Notes: a model not told the origin generated them from the sequence alone. A DNA stretch of 64,000 nucleotides from Vibrio sp. SCSIO 43137 (GCF_028201475.1 NZ_CP116383.1:1054001-1118000); one strand, 5' to 3'; shown: positions 1 through 9,156, numbered from the stretch's first letter. Program-made: numbers and translations.

Positions 1-2
1 CA

Positions 3-1187
3 AGCGAGCTGGAAGTCCTCCACTGGTGGACATCAGGAGGAGAGTCGAGATCAGCGGATTTGCTCAAGGAGATGATGGAGAGTGAAGGCTATAGCTGGAA
101 AGATTTTGCTGTAGCCGGCGGGGGAGGTCAAAGCGCCATGATGGTGCTAAAAGCCAGAGCCGTATCCGGCAACCCGCCGACAGCGGCTCAAATAAAGGGC
201 CATGATATTCAGGAGTGGGCACAGCTTGGCTTTTTAACCAGTGTTGAGCAGGTAGCGCAGCAGGAGAAGTGGGATGCTGTGTTGCCTAATACCGTTTCTG
301 ACATTATGAAGTACAAAGGGAAATACGTTGCTGTACCCGTTAACCTGCACAGGGTGAACTGGCTATGGGCTAACCCTGATATCTTTAATAAAGTAGGCGT
401 TTCTGTGCCCAAGACACTGGAAGAGTTTTTCAGTGCAGCAGATGCCATTAAGGCGGCTGGCTATCTTCCTCTGGCTCACGGCGGGCAGCCATGGCAGGAT
501 GCCACCTTGTTTGAAGCTGTGGCTTTAGCCGTTCTGGGCGCTAACGACTACCGAAAAGCGTTTGTTGATCTGGATCTGGCTACCTTATCCGGTGAGAAAA
601 TGGTTGAGGTGTTTAAACAGTTTATCCGTCTGCGGGATTATATTGACGATAAGGCTTTCGGCAGAAACTGGAATACCGCAACCAGTATGTTGATCTCTGG
701 TCAGGCAGCGATGCAGATTATGGGTGACTGGGTAAAAGGTGAGATTACCGCGGCAGGAAAAACACCGGGTAAAGATTACTGGTGCGTACCGGCTCCGGGA
801 ACCGGCGGCAAGTTCAGCTACAACATAGATAGCTTTGTATTTTACAAATCTTACAAATCAGATCGGCCGGCAGGCAAAGAGGCATTGGCCCGTACCCTTA
901 TGTCTAAGCCGTTTCAGGAAGCCTTTAACTACAACAAAGGCTCTTTGCCTGCCAGAACCGATGTTTCATTAGAGCGTTTTGATCTCTGCTCTCAGGAAGC
1001 CATGAGAGTATTTAAACGTTCAGAGGGCACGGAAAACCTATTACCTAGTTTATCGGCCGATATGTCCACTACCAGCTTTGTCCGGGACGCGGTATTAAGT
1101 GTAGTGAGTGAGTACTTTAATAGTGAAAACCCTGATCCGGTTGCCGCCAGTCAGAGTCTGGCCAAGGCGATAAAGGCGGCTAAGTAA
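3..1187 (+). CDS. Carbohydrate ABC transporter substrate-binding protein (5' truncated)
   Basis: Periplasmic solute-binding protein of a sugar ABC importer (extracellular solute-binding family 1, UgpB/MalE-like). The reading frame is open from base 3, and the first visible residues (SELEVLHWWTSGGE) are the typical start of the mature domain. The signal peptide and true start therefore lie outside the window; an internal TTG at 60 is not the real start. Family-like segments follow, including WANPDIFNKVGV and the MGDWVKGE block near the hinge. The permease and ATPase genes are not in view and no permease follows downstream, so this is either the last gene of its operon or transcribed alone. A hairpin terminator follows. 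The sugar cannot be read from the sequence. Confidence 0.88.
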   Translation, partial: SELEVLHWWTSGGESRSADLLKEMMESEGYSWKDFAVAGGGGQSAMMVLKARAVSGNPPTAAQIKGHDIQEWAQLGFLTSVEQVAQQEKWDAVLPNTVSDIMKYKGKYVAVPVNLHRVNWLWANPDIFNKVGVSVPKTLEEFFSAADAIKAAGYLPLAHGGQPWQDATLFEAVALAVLGANDYRKAFVDLDLATLSGEKMVEVFKQFIRLRDYIDDKAFGRNWNTATSMLISGQAAMQIMGDWVKGEITAAGKTPGKDYWCVPAPGTGGKFSYNIDSFVFYKSYKSDRPAGKEALARTLMSKPFQEAFNYNKGSLPARTDVSLERFDLCSQEAMRVFKRSEGTENLLPSLSADMSTTSFVRDAVLSVVSEYFNSENPDPVAASQSLAKAIKAAK

Positions 1188-1240
1188 TAGCAGAGTTGCC
1201 TTGTAGCCGAGTCATAATTGTTAAGCTAAAACATAACAAC

Positions 1241-1277
1241 AAAAAATCCGATACCAGTAACTGATATCGGATTTTTT
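1241..1277. terminator. Bidirectional intrinsic terminator
   Basis: A 13-bp perfect stem (AAAAAATCCGATA with TATCGGATTTTTT) around an 11-base loop. It has A- and T-tracts on both sides and sits between the convergent ABC binding-protein gene and metS. Confidence 0.85.
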
Positions 1278-1320
1278 ATCTTTCTTATCAGGTTAACGGC
1301 TTAACCTGATTCACGATGAA

Positions 1321-1413
1321 TTACTTATCCATTGCACGCTTAATGCAGATAGCTGCTCCGCCCCAGGTTACCCCAAGACCGATAATCATCATAATAATTG
1401 CACCAGTAGTCAT
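1321..1413 (-). CDS. metS: MetS-like small subunit of methionine/alanine NSS transporter
   Basis: A 30-residue single-span membrane peptide beginning MTTGAIIMMIIGLGVTWGGA and ending in a basic tail (IKRAMDK). This matches the short MetS subunits found next to NSS-family methionine/alanine importers, where the small partner is needed for transport. It starts three bases after the stop of the upstream transporter gene. Its ribosome-binding site GGAGGT overlaps the last codons of that gene, so the two are almost certainly co-transcribed and translationally coupled. The role is inferred from the family and the pairing; substrate specificity cannot be told here. Confidence 0.82.
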   Translation of the reverse strand: MTTGAIIMMIIGLGVTWGGAAICIKRAMDK

Positions 1414-1416
1414 AAT

Positions 1417-2901
1417 TTATACCTCCGCTAGTGGTTTTTGAGGCTGGCTCTTAAGGTTGATTACAACACCAGCGATTAGTAGTACAGCAATCAGACCCCA
1501 TCCAAGCGTCATCAGTTCGAAAGAGGCGTAACCACCGTATCCTTCCACAATAAGATGCATGAACTTAGTTGCAACAATGATTGCCAGAATAATCGGAGAG
1601 ATAAAGCGCAAGCATACTTCGAACCAGACACCGATAGTGAAGTCAGATACTTTGTTCACATATTCACGGATATCAGACAGTTTCACCAGCCACGCCATGA
1701 TGACAATTTCAATCAGACAGCTAGTCAGGATACCTACGTTGTTAACGAAGTGGTCAACAAGGTCAAGTAGCAGCAGGCCACCGTTGGTTGCAAATGCCAT
1801 TGAGATAACAACACCAGCACCACATACAATAGTCGCTGCTTTCTTACGTCCCATGTTCAGCTTATCAATAATGGCAGAGGTCACCGCTTCCATAATCGAG
1901 ATGTGAGAGCTTAAGCCGGCAACAACCAGTGCCAGGAAGAATAGCGGGCCAAGAATGTATGGCGCAGGCAGCAGGTTAATAGCTGCAGGCAGAGTAACAA
2001 ACGCCAGACCAACACCGGCAGTAACCACTTCAGTCAGAGGTTTGCCCTGTTCAGTAGCCATATAGCCAAGTACTGAGAAGATCATAATACCGGCCAGAAT
2101 CGAGAAGCCACAGTTAATCAATACCGTCATAAAGGCGTTGTTTGTGATATCGGATTTCTCAGGCAGGTAGCTTGAGTAAGCCAGCATAATGGCAAAACCA
2201 AGGCTAAGGGTGAAGAAGATCTGACCATAAGCGGCAGCCCATACTTTCACGTCCCAAATCTTACTGAAATCAGGGGCAAACAGGTAGTTCACACCATCAA
2301 GGGCACCCGGAAGGAAGATCATACGACCAATCAGGAACAGAACCATCAGGAACAGAATCGGCATCATAATTTTCGATGCACGCTCGATACCTGCTTTAAC
2401 ACCACCGGCAATGGCCATATAAGTAATCGCCCATGCGATAAGCATAGCACCTGCAATTCCCCACTGAATGCTGCCAAGTTTCGTTGGTGCATTGTCACCA
2501 AGAGCAAGGTATTCACTGAAGAAGAAGGCATTTGTGTCTGTACCCCAGGCTTGAGTAAATGACATACCGAAGTATGAAATCGCCCAGCCGATAACAGCAA
2601 CATAGTAAACGGCGATAGTTGCCGCTACACCGATCTGGAACCAGCCAAGCCACTCAAACTTAGGATTAATACGTCCCAGTGTGATAGGTGCTGAACCACG
2701 GTTTTTCTGTCCCATACTGAATTCGAGAATCATAAATGGGATACCAGCGGTGATCATGGCGAAAAGGTAAGGGATAAAAAAGGCGCCACCACCATTCTCA
2801 TAAGCCATATACGGAAAACGCCAGATGTTTCCAAGGCCGATTGCGGACCCAACTGCGGCAAGTATAAACCCTGCTCGGGATCCCCATTGTTCACGCTTCA
2901 T
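1417..2901 (-). CDS. Sodium-dependent transporter, NSS (SNF) family
   Basis: A 494-residue polytopic inner-membrane protein of the neurotransmitter:sodium symporter family. The N-terminus carries the diagnostic first helix, residues about 12-31 (AAVGSAIGLGNIWRFPYMAY), which contributes the sodium and substrate sites. About eleven to twelve hydrophobic helices follow, the usual size for bacterial members. The tiny metS gene follows immediately, which in other bacteria marks methionine/alanine importers (MetP-type). An amino-acid substrate is therefore inferred, most likely a neutral one. The start ATG has the ribosome-binding site AGGAGTAACT. A long AT-rich region upstream presumably holds its promoter. 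Confidence 0.9.
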   Translation of the reverse strand: MKREQWGSRAGFILAAVGSAIGLGNIWRFPYMAYENGGGAFFIPYLFAMITAGIPFMILEFSMGQKNRGSAPITLGRINPKFEWLGWFQIGVAATIAVYYVAVIGWAISYFGMSFTQAWGTDTNAFFFSEYLALGDNAPTKLGSIQWGIAGAMLIAWAITYMAIAGGVKAGIERASKIMMPILFLMVLFLIGRMIFLPGALDGVNYLFAPDFSKIWDVKVWAAAYGQIFFTLSLGFAIMLAYSSYLPEKSDITNNAFMTVLINCGFSILAGIMIFSVLGYMATEQGKPLTEVVTAGVGLAFVTLPAAINLLPAPYILGPLFFLALVVAGLSSHISIMEAVTSAIIDKLNMGRKKAATIVCGAGVVISMAFATNGGLLLLDLVDHFVNNVGILTSCLIEIVIMAWLVKLSDIREYVNKVSDFTIGVWFEVCLRFISPIILAIIVATKFMHLIVEGYGGYASFELMTLGWGLIAVLLIAGVVINLKSQPQKPLAEV

Positions 2902-3589
2902 AGTTACTCCTTACAACTTATCTCTGAGGTATGAAGCTTTTACTTGAGTTAATCAGATACGTTTAATGTTTAATTAACATCTGTGTTGAAATTGAACTGT
3001 CTAAAAACTGTTGGGCTACAGGTTGATCAAGTTCTCATTTCAATAAATAGTAGTTTTATGTTCTGTTTTCTCAGGTAAAACCCAGAGTATTATTCTATAT
3101 ATTACGATGTGTGTTCGCAAAAACTGAAATAATCAGCTATGCATGGCAGTGAGGTTACAATTTTATTCCGGCCAGTGCAATAGAAAGTAGTTGTTTGGTA
3201 AATGATAATAAAATGAATCATTTGTGTTAAATAGGGCGGTTTTGTAGATGTATAATTCAGCTAACTCTTTAATGGCAGTTTAATATTTCTAAATTATGAA
3301 ACTAAATGGTCATTAAATCTTTTTGTCTTGTCAGTAAGAGTGACTGAAAAACAGACAAAAAACCTGATTATGTTGTGGGCTATTGCTGTTTAGGCGGAAA
3401 TTCGCTCTGGGTGTTAAACAGAATATTTCACTGATTTCAGAGTGATTAATTATCATGAGTGAGTTTGATATGGCTATTTATGTGTGACGCCAGTAGCATA
3501 AATTGCTATCTGGAATGCTCTATTCTTGAGGCTGAAACGGATGTTTGTTAAGAATATGTTGTAACTTATGCTGTAACTAAGGAGGCGTT
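2902..3589. other. Long AT-rich intergenic region upstream of the NSS transporter and ynhF
   Basis: There is no convincing gene in these roughly 690 bases. They must hold the divergent promoters for the NSS operon (minus) and the ynhF-like gene (plus). Visible structure: a two-tier inverted repeat at 3320-3361 and the motif AGGTTGATCAA at 3020-3030, which recurs upstream of cysB. Otherwise I see only AT-rich sequence. Confidence 0.6.
3320..3361. repeat. Two-tier inverted repeat (candidate hairpin)
   Basis: An outer 9-bp perfect stem TTTTTGTCT/AGACAAAAA (3320-3328 with 3353-3361) encloses an inner 5-bp stem TCAGT/ACTGA (3331-3335 with 3343-3347). It lies in non-coding DNA about 230 bases before the ynhF-like start. 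It could be a terminator-like element, part of an untranslated leader or a small RNA; nothing decides this. Confidence 0.45.
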
Positions 3590-3679
3590 ATGCAATACGA
3601 TCTTAAACTGGCATTAACCATTGTAACAGCAACATTTTTTGTTCTTATTTTTTGTGGTGTTGCGGCGGTATTGAACTAG
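3590..3679 (+). CDS. ynhF: YnhF-like small membrane protein
   Basis: A 29-residue ORF starting MQYDLKLALTIVTATFFVLI, with one hydrophobic span and a short tail. A strong ribosome-binding site (AAGGAGG) lies six bases before the ATG. The pattern M-x-x-D-L-K-[FL]-[SA]-L plus one helix, and the length of 29, match Escherichia coli YnhF as I remember it, a stress-associated membrane micropeptide of unknown function. It stands alone, followed by a hairpin. Coding status is well supported by the ribosome-binding site and composition; the family name is from memory. Confidence 0.72.
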   Translation: MQYDLKLALTIVTATFFVLIFCGVAAVLN

Positions 3680-3720
3680 TTCATTGTTAATTAAAGGCAA
3701 AAACCTGATCAGATCTGACT

Positions 3721-3754
3721 TTCAGGGATAAAGTTAACCCTTTTTATCCCTGAA
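3721..3754 (+). terminator. Hairpin after ynhF
   Basis: A perfect 12-bp stem, TTCAGGGATAAA with TTTATCCCTGAA, followed by GGTTTATATTTT. It probably ends the ynhF transcript before the patatin gene, although the T-run is interrupted. Confidence 0.55.
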
Positions 3755-3802
3755 GGTTTATATTTTATTTATGGGTTTTATTGCAAAGTAGGGTAGGGAG
3801 AG

Positions 3803-4942
3803 ATGTCCAACAAGGGCGTTATAAGCGGTACCCAATCTACCATCGATTTCATCAGGTACGCTCAGTATGTAGAAGGATCGACTGCTTTGGTTGCGCAGGG
3901 AGGGGGGCAGTGCGGCATTTTTACTTCAGGTGTTCTGGATGCGTTTATCTTATCTAACTTTGACCCTTTCGATTCATTTTACGGCACATCTGCCGGAGCC
4001 CTGAATATTTGTGCTTATCTCTGCCGGCAAAACGGACTTGGACGTTCATTTCTGGTTGACCTTACTACTTCTCCGGAGTTCTTCAATCTGTTCGGTTACA
4101 TTCGTCAGAAGCAGAGTATGGATATCGACTGGGCTCTGGATAGGATCAGCTCTTACCCCTATAAAGTCGATCTGGATTTAGGCCGTAAGATATTGGGCAG
4201 CAGAGGGGCATTTGCCTGTGTTACCGAGGTTAGCCATATTCATGACGAATACCTGCCTATTCTGGGTGAGGCTTGGTATGACACCATGAGAGCGACTTGC
4301 GCTATTCCCGGCCTATATGACGGGGAAGTCACCATCGGAGATAAAAACTATATCGACGGCGGGGTAACTGCAGCTATACCGGTACAGGAGGCGTGGCGGC
4401 AGGGAAGCAGGAATATTGTGGTTATCCGTACTGATATGGTTCAGGATCTTGAAAACCCGCAGGAAGCGGAAGAGCCTGTGGAGTGGCTAAGGGAACCACT
4501 CTCTCTTATGCAGGATCGCTGGAGCCAGACCTTAGTGAAGTGGAAAGAGGAGTGGAGTGGCTTCTGGCAGGACAGGATTGATAAATCCAGAGAGAAAAAG
4601 ATCACCCATAAGCATCTGGATTTATTAAATGGCGGACGCTGGTTGTTTGGTGCCGATGATGTATATCGCCTTAGTCATCTGTTGGGAGATAAGTTTGATT
4701 CGGGTCTGGCAGATTATCTGATGGTACATTATCAGACCTTTGCCCTGACTCAGCAGTTTATGCTTAATCCTCCCGATGACTGCTTTGTCATTCAGATAGC
4801 GCCCTCTGAACCGCTTAAATCATCAGCCTTGTTAAGTAAGAAAGAAGATCTGCTTTACGATTATCAGTTGGGTCTGGAAGCCGGGTACAGCTTTATTAAG
4901 GCTCATGCAAAAAGTAGAAAACTTAAGAATAAACAGGCGTAA
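3803..4942 (+). CDS. Patatin-like phospholipase family protein
   Basis: A 379-residue predicted cytoplasmic serine lipase/acyl hydrolase of the patatin family, closest in look to the RssA/YjjU type. Visible motifs are the oxyanion loop GGGQCG (residues 33-38), the nucleophile elbow GTSAG with Ser63, and the second dyad member in DGG with Asp185. Together they form the Ser-Asp catalytic dyad. The N-terminal domain is followed by about 170 residues that I cannot assign. The ribosome-binding site GGGAGAG lies just before the ATG. No signal peptide is seen. It faces pykA convergently. The natural lipid substrate is unknown. Confidence 0.85.
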   Translation: MSNKGVISGTQSTIDFIRYAQYVEGSTALVAQGGGQCGIFTSGVLDAFILSNFDPFDSFYGTSAGALNICAYLCRQNGLGRSFLVDLTTSPEFFNLFGYIRQKQSMDIDWALDRISSYPYKVDLDLGRKILGSRGAFACVTEVSHIHDEYLPILGEAWYDTMRATCAIPGLYDGEVTIGDKNYIDGGVTAAIPVQEAWRQGSRNIVVIRTDMVQDLENPQEAEEPVEWLREPLSLMQDRWSQTLVKWKEEWSGFWQDRIDKSREKKITHKHLDLLNGGRWLFGADDVYRLSHLLGDKFDSGLADYLMVHYQTFALTQQFMLNPPDDCFVIQIAPSEPLKSSALLSKKEDLLYDYQLGLEAGYSFIKAHAKSRKLKNKQA

Positions 4943-5002
4943 CGGAACAGTTAAAAGCTCTATTGTACCGTAAAGAGCACAACAGAGCTTCAGGCTGAGA
5001 TG

Positions 5003-6448
5003 TTAGTCTACTTGTACAATTCGCATACAGTTAGTCGAGCCTACGATATCCATAATATCGCCCTGAGTAATAATCACCTTATCACCAATATCTACTAAAC
5101 CTTTCTCTTTCAGAGTTTTAATTGCGGCCTGTGCGGGAGCCAGTTCGGGATCAGCATGATCATCGAAAAATACCGGTGTTACACCGCGATACAGAGACAG
5201 GCGATTCAGGGTACTTTCGTTTCTGGAGAGAGAGAATATAGGCAAGCCTGAACTCAGGCGGGACATCATTAACGGTGTTTTGCCTGACTCTGTCAAAGCG
5301 ACAATGCCTTTTACTCCGGTATGGTGATTGGCAGCGTACATGGTCGCCATGGCAATAGTCTCTTCCGTTGACTCAAATTTGGTATCCAGTCTGTAACTGG
5401 AAGCGTTGAGTGCCGGCATTTTTTCTGCACCAAGGCAGACGCTGGCCATAGATTTAACCGTTTCTACAGGGTAGGCACCAACCGCTGTTTCACCAGAAAG
5501 CATCACAGCATCAGTACCGTCAAGAACCGCATTAGCCACGTCCATAACTTCTGCACGGGTAGGCATAGGGTTAGTGATCATGGACTCCATCATCTGCGTA
5601 GCGGTAATGGCGATTCTGTTGAGGTGACGGGTGCGTCCGATCAGTTTTTTCTGTACTGCAATCAGCTCCGGGTCACCTATTTCTACCCCAAGATCGCCGC
5701 GGGCAACCATAATGGCATCTGAGGCGAGAATCATGTCATCCATATTCTCTTCATTGGCAACAGTTTCTGCCCTTTCTACCTTGGCGACAAGCTTAGCCTC
5801 CAGACCGGCATCCCTCGCCAGCCTGCGGGCATATTTCATATCTTCTCCATTACGGGGAAAGGAGACAGCCAGATAGTCTACTTTGATTTTTGCTGCGGTA
5901 ATGATGTCCTGCTTATCTTTATCGGTCAGGGCATCGGCTGACAGGCCTCCGCCTTTTTTATTTATACCTTTGTTGTTTGACAGCACCCCACCAATGGTGA
6001 CTTCGGTATGTACTTTATTTCCTTTTACAGAGACTACCTGCAACTGTACGCGACCGTCATCCAGTAGCAATACGTCTCCGTTGCTGACATCCTGTGGCAG
6101 CTCTTTGTAATCTAGTCCGACGGCGTCTTTATCTCCCATACCAGCGGGAAGATCGCTGTCCAGAGTAAATTTATCTCCCACTTCCAGTGTCACCTTGTCC
6201 TGAGCAAAGGTGGAGACCCGGATTTTCGGCCCCTGCAGATCACCTAAGATGGCAACATGCCTACCCAGTTTGGCTGAAATCGCCCGTACCTGCTGTGCCC
6301 TATGGATATGGTCTTCTGCGCTACCGTGTGAGAAGTTCATCCTTACTACATTTACGCCCGCCTGAATGATGTCTTCCAGAATCCCCTCTTTATCTGTAGC
6401 CGGTCCTAAAGTGGTTACTATTTTTGTTCTTCTTAACCTTTTGCTCAT
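5003..6448 (-). CDS. pykA: Pyruvate kinase II
   Basis: Converts phosphoenolpyruvate and ADP to pyruvate and ATP, the last step of glycolysis. The 481 residues start [17 protein letters not shown] and resemble PykA rather than PykF of enteric bacteria. Visible landmarks are RMNFSHG (residues 36-42, potassium and substrate site), the active-site lysine signature LVAKVERAE and [13 protein letters not shown] chose the ATG at 6448 because AAGGGG precedes it and the family starts there; a longer frame to 6505 adds 19 unrelated residues and runs towards a palindromic repeat. It is a single-gene unit next to the glycolytic repressor gene mlc on the opposite strand. Confidence 0.95.
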   Translation of the reverse strand: MSKRLRRTKIVTTLGPATDKEGILEDIIQAGVNVVRMNFSHGSAEDHIHRAQQVRAISAKLGRHVAILGDLQGPKIRVSTFAQDKVTLEVGDKFTLDSDLPAGMGDKDAVGLDYKELPQDVSNGDVLLLDDGRVQLQVVSVKGNKVHTEVTIGGVLSNNKGINKKGGGLSADALTDKDKQDIITAAKIKVDYLAVSFPRNGEDMKYARRLARDAGLEAKLVAKVERAETVANEENMDDMILASDAIMVARGDLGVEIGDPELIAVQKKLIGRTRHLNRIAITATQMMESMITNPMPTRAEVMDVANAVLDGTDAVMLSGETAVGAYPVETVKSMASVCLGAEKMPALNASSYRLDTKFESTEETIAMATMYAANHHTGVKGIVALTESGKTPLMMSRLSSGLPIFSLSRNESTLNRLSLYRGVTPVFFDDHADPELAPAQAAIKTLKEKGLVDIGDKVIITQGDIMDIVGSTNCMRIVQVD

Positions 6449-6496
6449 ATTCCCCTTCCCGTGGCGCATTAAATTACTATTTGAGTATATACCTAA

Positions 6497-6542
6497 TATA
6501 TCCAAGTGACTTCAAAATGCATCTTGAGGTTACTTGGGTATA
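6497..6542. repeat. Imperfect palindromic intergenic element
   Basis: A 46-base inverted repeat whose arms TATATCCAAGTGACTTCAA and TTGAGGTTACTTGGGTATA match at 16 of 19 positions around an ATGCAT centre. A further AAGATGCA follows at 6548-6555. It sits in the pykA-mlc gap. Its form resembles short dispersed palindromes seen in vibrio and other gammaproteobacterial genomes; that identity is from memory. Confidence 0.55.
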
Positions 6543-6722
6543 CCCGTAAGATGCAGGACTCGGCTCAATACTATTAATGGCGCTGGTTATTTACGATTCA
6601 GGTTTTGCTCGCACCGTTGTGATGCATAGATTTTTTTTATTAGAAAAAAACTGTTTCAGATCAATAAAAAATGCAGCAAAATCCATCATTTTTGAGCCTT
6701 TGAACCTGAACACATAATTGTA

Positions 6723-6738
6723 CGTGATGGATGTCACG
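6723..6738. promoter_or_regulatory. Candidate CRP binding site upstream of mlc
   Basis: CGTGA-TGGATG-TCACG is a perfect 5-6-5 palindrome with the CRP core GTGA-N6-TCAC. It lies 77 bases before the mlc start. CRP control of mlc is known in E. coli; here it is inferred from the sequence alone. Confidence 0.5.
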
Positions 6739-6762
6739 GCGATTTATCAAATGACTTCACAA

Positions 6763-6778
6763 TTACTTCGCAAAGTAA
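6763..6778. promoter_or_regulatory. Candidate Mlc/NagC-type autoregulatory operator
   Basis: TTACTT-CGCA-AAGTAA is a perfect 6-bp inverted repeat inside an AATT...AATT frame with the TTCGC half typical of ROK repressor operators. It lies 37 bases before the mlc start, where autorepression would act. Confidence 0.35.
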
Positions 6779-6814
6779 AAAAATTATCTTAATACAGTTT
6801 CTTTGGAGTGTTAG

Positions 6815-8029
6815 ATGTATATGGCTCAGCCTGGCCATATTGACCATATTAAGCAGGTCAATGCTGGTCGTGTGTATAAATTAATTGATTTAAACGGGCC
6901 TATCTCTCGTATTGATCTGTCAAAGCTCAGCGAGTTAGCTCCTGCAAGTATCACGAAAATTACTCGTGAGCTGATCGATGCGCACCTGATCCATGAAACA
7001 ACGGTTCAGGAAGCGACCAGTCGCGGACGTCCGGCTGTGGGGCTACAGACAGATAATGAAGGCTGGCAGTTCCTCTCGGCTCGTCTCGGCCGTGGTTATC
7101 TGGTGATTTCACTTCATGAACATGGCGGATCTGTACTGGTTGATACCAAAATAGATATCCATGAAATAGAGCAGGATGATGTTCTGGCTCGTCTTCTGCA
7201 CGAAATTGATGAGTTTTTCGAGACCTATTCTGATCAGTTAGACAGGGTTACCAGTATTGCAGTGACTCTGCCCGGGTTAGTTAACTCAGAGCAGGGTATT
7301 GTGATGCAGATGCCTCACTACAACGTAAAAAATCTGCCTCTCGGCCCTGAGATCCATAAAGCGACCGGATTACCTGTTTTTATTGCCAACGATACCCGTG
7401 CATGGGCGCTGGCAGAGAAGTTGTTTGGTAATGCCCGCGATGTAGAGAGCTCAGTGCTTATCTCTATACACCATGGCGTAGGCGCAGGTATTGTGCTGGA
7501 CGGACGGGTGTTACAGGGACGACATGGAAATATCGGTGAACTGGGGCATATCCAGATAGATCCTCAGGGTAAACCTTGCCACTGCGGTAACCGCGGATGC
7601 CTTGAAACCGTCGCAAGTTCACAGGCTATCCGCGAAGAAGTCGCAAAGCGCATTGAAGCAGGCGAAGCTTCATCAATCGATGCAGACCAGATCTCCATTG
7701 AAAATATCTGTTCAGCAGCAGCAGAGGGCGATCCTCTGGCTGTAGAAGTTATAGAAAATTTAGGCCACTATCTCGGCACGGCTATTGCCATTGTGATTAA
7801 CCTGTTTAACCCGGAAAAAGTATTAATCGGCGGTGTTATTAACCGTGCCAAATCTGTGCTGTATCCTGCTATTGAGCGCTGTGTGAAGCAGCAGTGTATT
7901 CCTGTTTATCATCAGAGGCTGGAAATTGTAGAGAGCCGTTTTTATAAGCAGGCGACCATGCCGGGTGCTGCGCTGATTAAGCAGGCCATGTATGACGGGC
8001 AACTATTAATGAAGGTTGTCGAAGGCTAG
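6815..8029 (+). CDS. mlc: ROK-family transcriptional repressor Mlc
   Basis: A 404-residue glucose-responsive repressor (DgsA/Mlc). In enteric bacteria it represses PTS genes and is sequestered by dephosphorylated EIICB-Glc. The N-terminus PGHIDHIKQVNAGRVYKLID and the winged helix-turn-helix up to about residue 75 (ending SRGRPAVGL) are Mlc-like. The ROK domain follows, with the zinc site His245, Cys255, Cys257 and Cys262 (GKPCHCGNRGCLE), the same spacing as in E. coli Mlc. The start ATG at 6815 has TTGGAG six bases upstream; a second ATG at 6821 is possible. CRP-like and operator-like palindromes precede it. NagC is the nearest alternative, but the N-terminal text favours Mlc. Confidence 0.88.
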   Translation: MYMAQPGHIDHIKQVNAGRVYKLIDLNGPISRIDLSKLSELAPASITKITRELIDAHLIHETTVQEATSRGRPAVGLQTDNEGWQFLSARLGRGYLVISLHEHGGSVLVDTKIDIHEIEQDDVLARLLHEIDEFFETYSDQLDRVTSIAVTLPGLVNSEQGIVMQMPHYNVKNLPLGPEIHKATGLPVFIANDTRAWALAEKLFGNARDVESSVLISIHHGVGAGIVLDGRVLQGRHGNIGELGHIQIDPQGKPCHCGNRGCLETVASSQAIREEVAKRIEAGEASSIDADQISIENICSAAAEGDPLAVEVIENLGHYLGTAIAIVINLFNPEKVLIGGVINRAKSVLYPAIERCVKQQCIPVYHQRLEIVESRFYKQATMPGAALIKQAMYDGQLLMKVVEG

Positions 8030-8187
8030 ATAGTGTCTCATTTCTTGATGATGATATATCTTAAATGGTGATATTAAGCGATAATGAAGCTATATGGGCA
8101 GTAGTATAGTTCAGCTGTTTATCATTTGCTTATTCTATCTATTTGTTTTTAAATTAAGTTTTACAGTCAATCTCAGCGAGAAACCGT

Positions 8188-9135
8188 ATGTCCGGAGTAT
8201 TAAGTACCGTCGACCAAAGAACCAATCTGGTAGGTGAAAACCGACTGGAGTTGTTGATGTTTAAACTAAATAGTCGGCAACTGTTTGCGATAAACGTATT
8301 TAAAGTCAAAGAGGTACTCAAGGTTCCGCAACTGACCAAGATGCCGGGCGCACATCACAATGTTATCGGTGTTGCTTCTCTGCGTGGTGAGTCAGTTCCT
8401 GTGATTGATCTCAGAGCCGCCATCGGTTTTCGCCCTATGCATCAGGACGAAGAGACTAACCTGATTATTACGGAATATAACCGTAGCGTTCAGGGCTTTT
8501 TGGTTGGACAGGTGAAAAACATAGTCAACACGGCATGGACGGAAATCGAGCCGCCACCGGCAACCGCTGGTAAAGCCAATTACCTGACTGCCATCACTCA
8601 GGTTGAAGACGAAGGCCAGAAACAGATAGTAGAAATTATCGACGTTGAAAAGGTGCTGGCGCAGATCATCGATTACGATATCTCTATTTCCGAAGGTGTT
8701 TTAGATGAAAATCTTGCTCAGGAGATGATTGGCCGCAGTGTGCTTATTGTGGATGACTCCTCTACGGCCCGTGGTCAGATCAGAGGAACGTTAGAACAAC
8801 TTGGTATCAATATCATTGAGTGTAGCGATGGTCTGGAAGCCCTTAACCTGCTTAAAAGCTGGTGTGACAATGGTGAAGTGGTCACAGACAAGATCATGAT
8901 GATGATTACCGATGCGGAAATGCCTGAGATGGACGGTTATCGCCTCACCTATGAAGTGCGAAATGATCCGCGTATGAGTAACCTGTTTGTTACCCTGAAT
9001 ACCTCCCTGAGCGGAAGTTTTAACGAAGCTATGGTTGAGAAAGTGGGCTGTAACCGCTTTATCTCCAAGTTTCAACCTGACTTGCTGGTGGATGTTGCCC
9101 AGCAGCGTATGCGTGAGATTCTGTCAGGGCAGTAA
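8188..9135 (+). CDS. cheV: Chemotaxis coupling/response-regulator protein CheV
   Basis: A 315-residue two-domain chemotaxis protein. Residues about 15-165 form a CheW-like coupling domain that links receptors to CheA. Residues about 183-310 form a receiver domain with acidic pair Asp189/Asp190, phospho-acceptor Asp242 (MMITDAEMPEMDG) and the conserved Lys294. CheV is thought to tune receptor-kinase coupling or act as a phosphate sink. Vibrios carry several copies scattered outside the main flagellar cluster, as here. It is a single-gene unit: mlc ends 158 bases upstream and a terminator follows. Confidence 0.93.
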   Translation: MSGVLSTVDQRTNLVGENRLELLMFKLNSRQLFAINVFKVKEVLKVPQLTKMPGAHHNVIGVASLRGESVPVIDLRAAIGFRPMHQDEETNLIITEYNRSVQGFLVGQVKNIVNTAWTEIEPPPATAGKANYLTAITQVEDEGQKQIVEIIDVEKVLAQIIDYDISISEGVLDENLAQEMIGRSVLIVDDSSTARGQIRGTLEQLGINIIECSDGLEALNLLKSWCDNGEVVTDKIMMMITDAEMPEMDGYRLTYEVRNDPRMSNLFVTLNTSLSGSFNEAMVEKVGCNRFISKFQPDLLVDVAQQRMREILSGQ

Positions 9136-9156
9136 TTTCCCCTTTGTTTCCGATAG

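Larger units (their letters stand above)
6449..6814. other. Divergent control region pykA / mlc
   Basis: No gene is seen in these 366 bases. They hold the palindromic element at 6497-6542, a candidate CRP site at 6723-6738 and a candidate ROK-repressor operator at 6763-6778. All are described separately. Confidence 0.6.
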
